Of a stretch of DNA of 64,000 nt, positions 44,744 to 54,400 are shown piece by piece. Source of the stretch: DATLZU01 sp035573855 (lineage in GTDB: Bacteria; Nitrospirota; Nitrospiria; Nitrospirales; Nitrospiraceae); contig DATLZU010000013.1 of NCBI GenBank assembly GCA_035573855.1, positions 1 through 64,000 of the forward strand, read 5' to 3'. Position 1 is the stretch's first letter; every line of letters begins with the position of its first letter. The notes below the pieces were generated by a model that searched no databases, was not told where the DNA came from, and saw nothing but the letters and a program-made list of their open reading frames with translations. The translations under genes and the position numbers were made by a program.

Positions 44744-45091
44744 TTACTCCCGCTCAGAACGAAAAGACGCTTCGCACGCAGGGCCGACGCACGAACCGTC
44801 TCCACGAGTCAACAGGGGTTCGCCGGCGGGACCGATTAGAATCCGAGAAGTCTCCGCGGATGGGAGGCCGTTCGAAGCCGCTAAGGGGTGCCCATTTCGG
44901 AGCCACAGCCGGCCCTCCGGGTCCTTCGAAAGCGACAGCCGGTCGACATAAAAGAAGGTGGCCTCCGGGAGGACCGTCAGCAACACGCCGCTCGGCTCAG
45001 CAGGCGGCGAGGCCGTGTCGGACAGAGCGGTGCATCCAGACGCGAAAGCGACAAGCAACAGAACCAGCAAGGACAAAGGGTTACGCCACAT
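44744..45091 (-). CDS. Small predicted lipoprotein
   Basis: 115 residues from ATG 45091, which has AGGAGG upstream on the minus strand; the frame could open at 45133. The N-terminus MWRNPLSLLVLLLVAFASGC is a lipoprotein signal with the lipobox ending at the Cys. The mature part is short (VLLTVLPEATFFYVDRLSLSKDPEGRLWLRNGHP) with no recognised domain. It probably sits in the outer membrane or periplasm. It is transcribed against small membrane protein 1. Confidence 0.7.
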   Translation of the reverse strand: MWRNPLSLLVLLLVAFASGCTALSDTASPPAEPSGVLLTVLPEATFFYVDRLSLSKDPEGRLWLRNGHPLAASNGLPSAETSRILIGPAGEPLLTRGDGSCVGPACEASFRSERE

Positions 45092-45187
45092 AGGGATCCT
45101 CCTGAAATAGGTGCTGGTCCTCTCTCGGCTCAACGGCCAAGAGATCGAAGAGAAACGGTCTTAGGGAAGTGTAGCAGGCGCTAAACA

Positions 45188-45442
45188 ATGCGCCGGCAGA
45201 AGGAACCAGGGGCGAAGCCAGGAGGCCAGGGAAAGCGAGAGGGCAGGTTGAGAGGAGAAACGGTGGGAAGAGCCGAGGCCGACGACAACAGGCCGGTTCA
45301 ACCGGTGCCCGCGAAGCTGACCGGGAAGGCCAAGAGGGAGATTCTCAAGGCGCTAAACGCAGACACCCTCCCTCCTCCCGATGTCATCCACCTGCTGTTG
45401 TACCGGAAGGCCGAAGGGACAACGGGAGGCAGGCGCCACTAA
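45188..45442 (+). CDS. Hypothetical small basic protein
   Basis: 84 residues, rich in Lys, Arg and Gly, with a possibly helical C-terminal part (TGKAKREILKALNADTLPPPDVIHLLLYRKAEG). No family is recognised. It ends inside the start of the convergent gene at 45439. It could be a chance frame. Confidence 0.3.
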   Translation: MRRQKEPGAKPGGQGKREGRLRGETVGRAEADDNRPVQPVPAKLTGKAKREILKALNADTLPPPDVIHLLLYRKAEGTTGGRRH

Positions 45443-45669
45443 CGCTTGTGTAGCGGCTTGGGCCTTCCGTTCTTCTTGAGTTCTTCAAAGGCCTGCTGAA
45501 TTTCGAGGCGGATGACTTCCATGAGAGATTCTTTTAAGGCAGGGTCGCGAAAAGCGGCGCGCAGTTCCTCTTCCGTCACTTCCTGAATGACCGAAGCGAG
45601 GGTGTTGTGGATTGTTGTGCGGACTCCCTCTCGGATCAGATCCTTGAGGTTGGGCTTTGTGGGATTCAT
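45439..45669 (-). CDS. Hypothetical helical protein
   Basis: 76 residues, mainly helical and charged (LKDLIREGVRTTIHNTLASVIQEVTEEELRAAFRDPALKESLMEVIRLEIQQAFEELKKNGR). Composition and clean start support a real gene. No family is recognised. The positions of hydrophobic residues suggest an oligomerising helix bundle. Confidence 0.5.
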   Translation of the reverse strand: MNPTKPNLKDLIREGVRTTIHNTLASVIQEVTEEELRAAFRDPALKESLMEVIRLEIQQAFEELKKNGRPKPLHKR

Positions 45670-45979
45670 AGGCTCTTTCGGTTCTGTTGAATGTCAGTCT
45701 CGATTGCTAAAAGCTCTTCTGACTCAGGGAAGCTTACAACAATTCGAAGACGCACACAACACCTCACGCGCTGTCCGAATTCCATGGTACCGCGTCCAGC
45801 GAGCGGTTCTCTTGAAAAGACGGAGGGGAAAGGCAACGAACCAAGCGACTAGCTCTTCGCTACCAGCCAAGGAATTTGAGACCCGGTTTGGCTCTGAGCT
45901 GCTTCATGCGACGTGATGGTGTCTCTTGAGTCTGTCAAGAGAGCGCGAGATGACAAGGGCGGACACCTTTCGTTGCACG
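45670..45979. other. Gene-poor stretch with a spacer repeat
   Basis: No convincing gene on either strand. Contains a partial GCTATTCGCTA-family repeat at 45842-45871. The open frames here have no recognisable family and appear to be chance. Confidence 0.4.
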
Positions 45980-46090
45980 CTACCGGTTATGGCGGTGCGT
46001 CCGCCAATAGGTTGTGGAGGCCCCGATCACGGCAACGATGGCAAGGACGAAGAGGTTCCATTCAAACGGACTTGTGGGCATTGCCTCCAT
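45980..46090 (-). CDS. Possible 36-residue membrane peptide
   Basis: A short frame (MEAMPTSPFEWNLFVLAIVA, then a TTYWRTHRHNR end) with one hydrophobic helix and a basic tail, reading from ATG 46090 or 46081. GGAGG lies just before ATG 46081 but very close. It sits next to the broken insertion sequence. No family is recognised. Confidence 0.3.
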   Translation of the reverse strand: MEAMPTSPFEWNLFVLAIVAVIGASTTYWRTHRHNR

Positions 46091-46159
46091 CGAGCCAGAA
46101 GGCCCAGAAAAAAGCCCGCAGGTTGCTGTCGCTCCAAAGAGTACGATCAACCACGAGGC

Positions 46160-47060
46160 TTATCCAGTGGCAACGTCCTCGTGTCTGGGTAAAACCGCAG
46201 TTGGTGCAAGCAGACGGTGGAGCATAAGTGCGATGAAGTCAGTGTCTTTGGGAAGGCGATGCGTGAAGTCGGCCTCCACGAGATATCTTTGCAGGTGTTT
46301 GGGCGACACCGAGCGATGACGCGCCACGAGATTCGGCTTCACATGGCCCCAATGGCCCTCGATGCTCTGGGTGTGGGTCTGCCCGCGCACGAAGCGTCGG
46401 CAGTGGGCCACGCGCCGGTGCCGGTCGCCCAAGCCGCGTACCCGGCGGGAGCTCCACAGCGCATCGGTAAACAGCCGCGCCCCCTTGGCGACGTGGCCCT
46501 GGAGGCTCTTGGGAATCTCGGCGGAGGCGACCGAGGGGATCACGAGCGACCGCACCCGGCCGTCGCGCACCTTCAGCCCGATCACCACGGTTTTGTGGGC
46601 CGCGCCCCGTCCCCGTTTGCCCTTCTGCCGGCCGCCGACGTAGGTCTCGTCCACGTCGAGCCGCCCGCGCAGCTTCCGGGCCAGGACCTCGCGTTTGAGC
46701 GCATCGCGCAGCCGATGCCCCAGCTCCCAGGCGCTCGGGCGGCTCACGACACGTTCCCGAGCGAGTGCGCGTGCCGAGAGGCCGATGCGAACAAGCCCGA
46801 TCGCGAGCCCCCCGTGGGAAGCGGCAGCCGCGAGTCTGCCAGGGCCGTGCCGGTGCGAAGCGAGACACGCGACGCGCAGGCCGTGCACCGAGAGCGTACC
46901 GTCCCGCGCTCGCGCCGCGCGGAGAGGTGCCGCGCGCCACAGGCTGGGCCGGCCACGCCCATTGGCCAGCGCAACCGATGAATGACCCAGACGCAGGTCC
47001 GTTCGTTGGCAATGACAGGTCGATCGTCGTCGAGCCCCAGGAGAACACCTCCCGGGGCTC
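46160..47060 (-). pseudogene. IS1595-type transposase with one frameshift
   Basis: The N-terminal part (RLRWPMGVAGPACGARHLSA, then CTACASRVSLRTGTALADSRLPL) has the zinc-ribbon and strand features of IS1595 transposases. Near 46808-46813 (a run of C on the plus strand) one base is missing where a Trp codon is expected. The frame then continues as GLAIGLVRIGLSARALARERV and LDVDETYVGGRQKGKRGRG (first catalytic Asp), LFTDALW (second) and SIEGHWGHVKPNLVARHR (third acidic position) to 46160. The element is probably inactive unless the shift is an error. Terminal repeats were not resolved. Confidence 0.75.
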
Positions 47061-47124
47061 CACCGTAGCAGCAACCGTTTTACCCATTAAGTAGGACATT
47101 GCCTTCAAAATTGTTCCGAAGGTA

Positions 47125-47153
47125 CTACCTCCGGGTCCTGTACCTCCGGGTCC
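47125..47153 (+). repeat. Tandem direct repeat of TACCTCCGGGTCC
   Basis: Two exact copies of TACCTCCGGGTCC with a 16-base period in the spacer between the insertion sequence and the metallopeptidase gene. The remaining ~210 bases of the spacer show no gene. Confidence 0.5.
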
Positions 47154-47364
47154 GCTGGCTCCAAAGCCCTAATGTTCCTGGCGCACAGCAGAGTGGCGAT
47201 GCGCAAAAGGAGAGCAGGCTTCTTGATACTGAATAGCTCGAGAAACCTTTTGTATTCGTCAGTCTTAGTCTTATGGAGCTCACAGTGCACGAGTCTTTAC
47301 AGGCGGTTTTCGGTTCCAGGTTGCTGCACAGTGTTCGGTTACGTGTCTCAATAGGAGAGACGTC

Positions 47365-49980
47365 ATGAGAGGCACGGAAGCGCTTTCCCAACTTCTACGA
47401 CGCGATCCGACCTTGCGATTCCGGTATGACTCTGGATTAGACGTCATTCGTCATTTGCGGGGCAACCTGGATCGAATAGAGAACAAAGGCTTAGAGGCTT
47501 TGTCGTCGTCAGTCTTGCGATTCTTGAAAGCACACCGCGATCTGTTTGGAGATATCGGAGATATCGACATTGCCCGGTTGAAGATTCTTGCGGCACATTC
47601 GGATCTCCGGGAGGGTAAGCATCTCATTCTCCAGCAATATCACAACTGTTACCGCGTCTATGGCGGCACCGTGCGATTTCATATTTCGAAGGACGGGATC
47701 CTCGACACGATCAACAATCACCTCTTTCCTGATCTGGCCAGTGTCCCGCTCGAGCCACACGTGAGCGTTGAAGAAGCGGTGGAAGCCGCCAACAAGCGCA
47801 TTAAACTCCCGGATCTTCCAAAGCAACAAGCTGAATTGCTTGTCTATCGCCACAAGGGAAGGGCGCATTTGGTTTGGGAGCTTGCCTTGGGTAGAAAAAC
47901 CGGAGAGCCGGGCCCCTTACCACAGTGGATCGCTTCTGTGGATGCTATGACGGGAGAGGTGCTGGTCTGTTACGACAATGTCCCATCAGGGGCGCCGACA
48001 TACGGGAGGGGAAGAGGGTACTATTCCGGAGATGGGGAACTTAACACCTGGCGGGATGACACCGGAACACAGCCTACGTATCAGCTTCGCGACACGACCC
48101 GCGTAACACAGACCCCTCGTGGTCCTGAAATTATCACCGACGACGCTGGGGCTAAGCCTTCGGAAGATCAAGACAACAATTGGGATGATCGGACCACATC
48201 GCCGCGCGAGGCAAACCAGGGGCCTGAAGTCGATGCCCATCGCTACGCAGCAGATGTGTGGCATTACTTCCAACTCCACCACGGTCGCAATAGCTGGGAT
48301 GACAACGGGGGTAACTTCGAGACATTGGTCCATTACCAGACCGCCAAGTTCGGAGAATTTTTTGGAAATATTCCAAGAAGCGCGTCCAGCCCTGGCGTGG
48401 CACTTATCGGCCTCAGTGATGGCGATATGTCGTCTTTTGACTATTGCTCCTGCAAGGATTGGGTCGCTCACGAGTTTAGCCACGCTTATGAAGCAGCGAC
48501 ATCGAACCTGAAGGGAAGCGGTGAAAGCGGCGCGTTGAAGGAGGCGATCTGTGACATTTTCGCTGCCTTCATCACCGGTGACTGGCTCGTGTTTGAAGAG
48601 AGTTGGTTGAAGCAAGCCTCCGCGCCGGCCGCCCGCAACATGATGGATCCAACCAACGGAGACAAATGGGACAATTCCACGGAAGCGCGCGCCCAGGCGA
48701 GCTATTCAGACGGCCATTCCCCCAGCCATTATAACCGACGATATATCGGCACCTGGGACAATGGCGGAGTTCACGCTAACGCCGGAATCATTAACCATCT
48801 GTTCTACTTACTCACAAACGGCGGGACGCATCGCATCAGCAACATCGCAGTGACCGGTATCGGCCAGACAGCGGCCGAGCAGATGCTCTATCACTGTATG
48901 GCAACAATCTGGGCTGGTAGGGCAAACAACGAAAAGACATTTCTTGATTTCCGAGAAGCCATGCTGGACGCGTGCCTTGATCTGTTCCCCTGTGACCTCT
49001 TTGTGCTATCTCAAGTCAAGAACGCTTTCAACGCGGTCGGTATTGGGCCGGACGTCTACGTGCGGGACAATCTTGCGGACACGGGAGTAGAACCATATCC
49101 GTGGCCTTATCTGTGGGCGAGCCCGGACATCATTAATCGACAGGCCCGCTCGGCAAATCCCGATCCGGAGTTTGCGAATCTTAACGATGATACCCTGTCG
49201 CAAAATGTCGCCTCTGGTCAGGATAACTTTATTTACGTGCGGCTCCAAAACCGTGGGGCAGCTCCCGACGATGCGACGATCAACGTCTACTTTTCTTCCG
49301 CCACGACGTTCGGCACGCCGGTCTCGTGGACTCATATCGGCACCCTCTTCGAGACCGGAATAGCCCCGCGTTCTCTTCGAATCGCCGGTCCGCTGATCTT
49401 TCCCAAGGCTTTGATCCCTGGACCAGGTCACTACTGCTTGATTGTCGTTGTCACGAGCGCGCTCGATCCCGCTCCGGACCACACATGCATCGCTTCCATC
49501 TCCGATTATCTGAATTTCATCCGTAACTCGAACAATGTCGCCTACCGCAACCTGGAGGTCGTGGACCTCTCACCCGGAGCCGGTGGCGCCATTGACCTCG
49601 AAGTACGGACGATGCCGCAGACGCGCGAACCGTTCGATTTGCAAATCGACGCCGCTCGTTTTGTCCCCGGTGCACAGCTTCGGATCTATGGCCACCCACA
49701 GATACTGGATGGGACCATCGCCCGCGGGTTGAAGTTAGTCAAGCGTACTCGCGAGGCGAATATCTATGAACTGCTGAGTGGAGATCAATTGGCCAGACAT
49801 CATGAGTTCACGGGGTACTGTGCGTCGGCGGATCAAACCCCGCACGGTTTCGAGCGTGTCATGGTCGAGCAGAAGTTCCGGCTAAAACTGGAGTATGCGC
49901 TTCCCGACAGAGATCACTTGGAGAAATTACGTCGGGCAGAGGACGATGCCGAATATATGCTCAGCGTTAAGCAATTGTGA
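47365..49980 (+). CDS. M4/thermolysin-like zinc metallopeptidase
   Basis: 871 residues. A propeptide-like region (about 1-210, FTP/PepSY style with DAMTGEVLVCYDNVP at the end) precedes the catalytic domain. The zinc site is HEFSHAYE (H369, E370, H373), with the third ligand in SGALKEAICDIFAAF and the transition-state His in NGGVHANAGIINHLFYLLT. After the protease come beta-rich regions. No N-terminal signal peptide is seen, which is unusual for a secreted M4 enzyme. A GGAGAG lies upstream of ATG 47365. Its position before the exported DUF3015-like protein and TpsA suggests a role with extracellular proteins, but this is inferred from context. Confidence 0.88.
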   Translation: MRGTEALSQLLRRDPTLRFRYDSGLDVIRHLRGNLDRIENKGLEALSSSVLRFLKAHRDLFGDIGDIDIARLKILAAHSDLREGKHLILQQYHNCYRVYGGTVRFHISKDGILDTINNHLFPDLASVPLEPHVSVEEAVEAANKRIKLPDLPKQQAELLVYRHKGRAHLVWELALGRKTGEPGPLPQWIASVDAMTGEVLVCYDNVPSGAPTYGRGRGYYSGDGELNTWRDDTGTQPTYQLRDTTRVTQTPRGPEIITDDAGAKPSEDQDNNWDDRTTSPREANQGPEVDAHRYAADVWHYFQLHHGRNSWDDNGGNFETLVHYQTAKFGEFFGNIPRSASSPGVALIGLSDGDMSSFDYCSCKDWVAHEFSHAYEAATSNLKGSGESGALKEAICDIFAAFITGDWLVFEESWLKQASAPAARNMMDPTNGDKWDNSTEARAQASYSDGHSPSHYNRRYIGTWDNGGVHANAGIINHLFYLLTNGGTHRISNIAVTGIGQTAAEQMLYHCMATIWAGRANNEKTFLDFREAMLDACLDLFPCDLFVLSQVKNAFNAVGIGPDVYVRDNLADTGVEPYPWPYLWASPDIINRQARSANPDPEFANLNDDTLSQNVASGQDNFIYVRLQNRGAAPDDATINVYFSSATTFGTPVSWTHIGTLFETGIAPRSLRIAGPLIFPKALIPGPGHYCLIVVVTSALDPAPDHTCIASISDYLNFIRNSNNVAYRNLEVVDLSPGAGGAIDLEVRTMPQTREPFDLQIDAARFVPGAQLRIYGHPQILDGTIARGLKLVKRTREANIYELLSGDQLARHHEFTGYCASADQTPHGFERVMVEQKFRLKLEYALPDRDHLEKLRRAEDDAEYMLSVKQL

Positions 49981-50091
49981 CACGGAGAAGCCGTTGGAGC
50001 TTTCACGGTAAAGTTCCGTGTACCGTCACATCTGTAGAGCCCAGGTTCTTATTGAACGGGCAGCTCACGTGGCTAACCAAGGGAGGGGGTT

Positions 50092-51216
50092 ATGAACGCA
50101 CGTGATGTGGTTCTGGGGCTTCTCATGGTGGGTGCGGCGGTGATTGCTCCACCATCAGGGTATGCCGACCATATTTACGCCACCGTCGACGGGGTAAACG
50201 TTGGGCCGGATAATCACGATGTATGTAGCCTCGGAGGAGATCCGTATCTGCTTTTGGCCGCAGACTGTAGTGGAGGTGCCAAGACATACGGACGTCTGGT
50301 GATTTCGGGAGCCGGCGCCGGTAACCCGGCACGGATCGTGGTCAAGTCCGATGGAATTCAGGACAATTTGACGCTGACCGGTGCGACGATCAGGACGAAC
50401 GTTGCCACGGGTTCAACGCTCACGGATGGCCCTTTCTCATTTTGGACTGTTCCGCTGGCGCAGTTGCCCAACACATCGACGTATGGCGGAGACATCGGGT
50501 ATCAGCTCGATGTGGTAGGAAGTTTCTTCCGACCGGGCAGCAAACCGCTGAACGACCGGATTTGGGTGGATACCTATCTGCAGCATCCCGTACCAGGCTC
50601 GTGGAGCCCGGCCATGAATCATTATGACAAGACGATGACCTCCGCCAGTTGTCCACAAAATAACGTCCCTTGTAATTTCTCCAATGCTCCCAGTACCCCG
50701 TACAATGTCAGTCCCGGATTCAACGACGACCGAGGGGCGAAGACCGCCTTGTTAATCACCATTAAGAGCGGCGACACACTGACGATTCCGACTGACGGCC
50801 TCGTCGTCAAAAGCACCGCCCCTGGTGGACAGCCTGGCGGAAGCGGTGTAACGAACGGCTGTCCGAGCGGGCCGTTCAGCTCGACCTGCTGGACGGCCAA
50901 GGCGCTGGGTTGTTATGCCTGTGCCGCACAGCAAACCGCAACGAAGGAACAGCAAGTCAAGATGTTTGCGTCCTCTAATTGGGAGAATTTGTCACAAGAC
51001 ATGGCCCGCGGCGGCGGTGAACATTTGGCTTCTCTCGCGACATTGCTCAGGGTACCGGCGGAACACCAGGCTGAATGGTTCGGTATCGCTCGGGATCGTT
51101 ATCAAACGTTGGCGACACATCGGAGAGCCGCTCCTGAGGTAATGCTGAACGAATTACAAAAGGCAATGACGGAGCATCCGACTCTTGCCAAGGTCATTTT
51201 GAAACCTGCTGACTGA
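50092..51216 (+). CDS. Exported protein with DUF3015-like C-terminus
   Basis: 374 residues. A signal peptide (MNARDVVLGLLMVGAAVIAP, cleavage near GYADH) is followed by a beta-rich domain with several Cys, probably disulfide-bonded. The C-terminal part (NWENLSQDMARGGGEHLASLATLLRV) resembles the DUF3015 helical domain. AAGGGAGGGGG precedes ATG 50092. It lies directly before the tpsA enhancer site. The function is unknown; it could be a periplasmic or surface-associated factor. Confidence 0.75.
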   Translation: MNARDVVLGLLMVGAAVIAPPSGYADHIYATVDGVNVGPDNHDVCSLGGDPYLLLAADCSGGAKTYGRLVISGAGAGNPARIVVKSDGIQDNLTLTGATIRTNVATGSTLTDGPFSFWTVPLAQLPNTSTYGGDIGYQLDVVGSFFRPGSKPLNDRIWVDTYLQHPVPGSWSPAMNHYDKTMTSASCPQNNVPCNFSNAPSTPYNVSPGFNDDRGAKTALLITIKSGDTLTIPTDGLVVKSTAPGGQPGGSGVTNGCPSGPFSSTCWTAKALGCYACAAQQTATKEQQVKMFASSNWENLSQDMARGGGEHLASLATLLRVPAEHQAEWFGIARDRYQTLATHRRAAPEVMLNELQKAMTEHPTLAKVILKPAD

Positions 51217-51227
51217 GTGGGCGGTGA

Positions 51228-51264
51228 GTATCGGACCGGATACATGATGTATCCGGTTCGATGC
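51228..51264. promoter_or_regulatory. Tandem-dyad enhancer site B (UAS of tpsA)
   Basis: GTATC-N6-GATAC-N5-GTATC-N6-GATGC. Three of four half-sites are perfect. It lies 111 bp upstream of the -24 GG of the sigma-54-like element at 51374. Confidence 0.7.
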
Positions 51265-51373
51265 TCTTTGTTAGAGTTATTCGTTCGGGTCAGGATTGAG
51301 GATTCACCAAAGTTTTCCATTAGCATCATTGACTTTCGTGCAAGCCGTCCGCCTTCCGAGGAGCGAACAGATG

Positions 51374-51389
51374 AGGCACAGGAGTTGAT
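51374..51389 (+). promoter_or_regulatory. Sigma-54-like promoter of tpsA
   Basis: AGGCACAGGAGTTGAT matches the consensus at GGCAC and TTG with correct spacing, but the -12 GC is GA. It is accepted because of its position behind enhancer site B. It implies that tpsA starts at ATG 51448. Confidence 0.5.
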
Positions 51390-51447
51390 GGTAAAAGAAA
51401 GAGACCGGTCTGGGGATCTTGTGAAAACTGGCCAGCGAAGATTGGTC

Positions 51448-54400
51448 ATGAGCAGAAGAGCCGCAATCAGCTTGAGTCTAGCTGCCCGGATTTACCTCAC
51501 GAGCGGTCTGTTCACGTCGCTGCTGTTCCTCGTTTGTGCTTACACGGACATGGCTCGGGCGCAAGCGCCATTACCTCCGATTACCTCTTCCGGGCTCAAC
51601 ACCCAGGTCAGTGCACCGATCCCTATCAACGGTAAGACCCAGTACGACATCACGGGAGGAACAAGGTTCGGGACGAACCTGTTTCATAGCTTCGGTCAAT
51701 TCAATGTCCCGACGAACAACATTGCCAACTTTCTGAACGATACCCCACATCTCGCAACGTCGAATATTCTTGGTCGTGTCACAGGCCCGAATCCATCGAG
51801 TATCTTTGGAACCATTAAAACAACTGATTTCGGCAATGCGAACCTCTTTCTGATGAATCCGGCCGGGATCATCTTCGGTCCCAACACCAGTTTGAGCGTC
51901 GGCGGGTCGGTCACCTTCACCACGGCGAACTATTTGCGGCTGGCAGAAGCCGGCGGAACGAATGCCGGAATATTTCACGCCGACCCTAATCTGACAAGCG
52001 TGCTGACCAGCGCCCCTGTAATAGCCTTTGGATTTCTGAGCTCGAATCCGGCAACCATCTCCGTGCAGGGCAGCAATCTCTCCGTACCAACCGGCCAATC
52101 TCTCTCACTCGTAGGCGGGAACCAGGGGTTCATGTACGCCGATCCAGACACCGGCAATCTGGTCTCTGTGCCAAATGGGTTCCCCGTGGCCGGGGCTCGG
52201 CTCTCTGCGCCCAATGGTCAGATTCAGTTGGCCAGTGCAGCCTCGCCTGGCGAGTTCCTGCTGTCGAACCTGCAGCCGGCGCCGAACATTAACGGCGTCT
52301 CTTTCTCCTCGTTCGGCACCGTCAACTTAGCCCCAGGTTCCACGATCGACGTTAGCGGCACCGAGACGGTGTCCATTCGCGGCGGGCAGTTTGTCCTGTC
52401 AATGAACGACTCCGTGCTGAATACCTCGGCGAGCGAGCCGGCGACGCATATGGTCTCGTTGAGCACTGGCAGCTCGATCATCTCGTCGAACAGTGCTTCA
52501 GAACCGGGCTCAGATATACAGATCACGGCGGCGAACATTCAGATGGATGGAGCCTCCGTCACCAGCCAGACAATAGGAAGCGGGCCGGGTGGCAACATTT
52601 CAGTCACCAGGCAGAACATCAACCTCGCCAACGGGGCGCAGATCGTCAGCAGCACGACTGGCGCCGGTGATGGCGGGAACATCAGCATTTCCGCGACGGA
52701 AACGCTCTCTCTCTCGGGTTTTGACACAACTGGAACCCTGCCCGGTCTAAGCACGGGATATGTCTTTAGCCCGGATACAGGCCTTCCTTTGGTCACGAGC
52801 GGGGTCTTCACGACCACTTCAGCCATGGGGAATTGCCCAGGATGCTCAAAAGGGGGGGCGATTCAGATCACCGCCCCAACGATCACGCTCGATAACGCCG
52901 GCGCGGTTGCGACGATCACTTCCGGTGATGGGCGAGGAGGCGACATCACCCTCAATGGGGGCATTCTGAATCTGACCGGCGCGGCTCAACTCTGGAGCTC
53001 GGCCGGACAAGACCCTGTGACGTTTGAGTTCAGAGGCAGCGGCAACGGCGGCGATATCAAAGTGACGGCAGCCAATTCCGTCCTTATCTCCGGAGGCAAC
53101 CCTGACCTATTTGCGAATAGTATCATCAACAGCACGGCGCTCAACACCGGTCGCGGCGGGAACATTTTCATCACTGCTCCCAATGTCTCACTGCAAGGTG
53201 GCGCAACCGTTCTTAGTAGCACGTTTGGTTCTGGAACGGGGGGAGAGATTGCGATCTCTGCCTCGAATCGGCTTTCCGTATTGGGGCTGGATGAAATCTT
53301 TGGAATTCCCAGCAATCTCTCCAGCCTAGCAGGATCGAGCGGGAACGGCGGAGCGATCACCGTCAACGCCGGATCCGTAGCCCTGGCCGGCTCAGGAAGG
53401 ATTCACACTGAGTCGTTTGACGTGGGAAATGCAGGCGATGTGACCCTGCAAGTTCAGGGGAACCTGAGCATCACCGGTCTCGGGGTCATCGATTCAGCGG
53501 CATCCAGCAGCTCGTCGGGAAATATCAGCGTCAGTGCGGACACGGTCACTATCGCTGGACATGTCGGCGGCCCTTTACTGGGACAAGGACCTTTCCAAGC
53601 TAGTCAGATTGTAAATGCAGGAGGAAGCGCAACGGGAGACATTGACATCAATGCTCGGCAACTCCTCCTGACAGACGGGGCCAGAATCAACAGCGACGCA
53701 GGATTCGGAGCGCCTGGCGCCATTAGGATCGCGGCCACCGAATCGGTCACAGTCTCCGATGGGGCAAAGGTTCGGATGGATACCAGTTCAGCCTCTTCCG
53801 GTGGTGGCCTGATGGACATTACAGCTCCAGCCATCACGCTGGACCAAGGTATTCTTCAAACCCTGACCGTCGGCCGAACGGACGCCGCGTCTATCAACCT
53901 CCAAGCCGATAACCTGACGCTGTCGGGGGGCTTCATCGACAGCAGCACGAGATCTGGCAGTGGCGCCCGAGGCGGTGACGTCACGATTGCCGTGACGGAC
54001 AAGTTCGTGACTACCGGGCAATTTACAGGCAGCGGTACTGATTCCCCACGTCCGGCAGGCATCAGCACCTTCACGGGATCGCTGGGCGGTAACGCCGGCA
54101 GCATCTCCATTTCGGCTGGTGCTGTAGATGTGTCCGCCGGAGCAAGGATCAACAGCAGCAGTGATAGCCCCGGCGGTGGCGGTGCAATGACCATCACAGC
54201 AGGAAACTTCATTTCTCTTCAAGGCTCGGGGACCGGTTTACTCAGCGAAGCTAATAAAGCCGGACCAGGAGGAACCATCATACTGCAGGCTCCTCAAGTC
54301 CAGATCACCGACGGCGCGGTGGTGTCGGCGAAAAGCACCGGCTCGGGGGCGGCGGGCAGCGTGACCATCGAAGGTCCGGCCAGCCCGGCTGAGTCCATCC

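Noticed and set aside
47196..47345. Sigma-54 promoter upstream of the M4 peptidase
   Set aside because: The best GG/GC pair has 9-base instead of 10-base spacing and no enhancer dyads are present.
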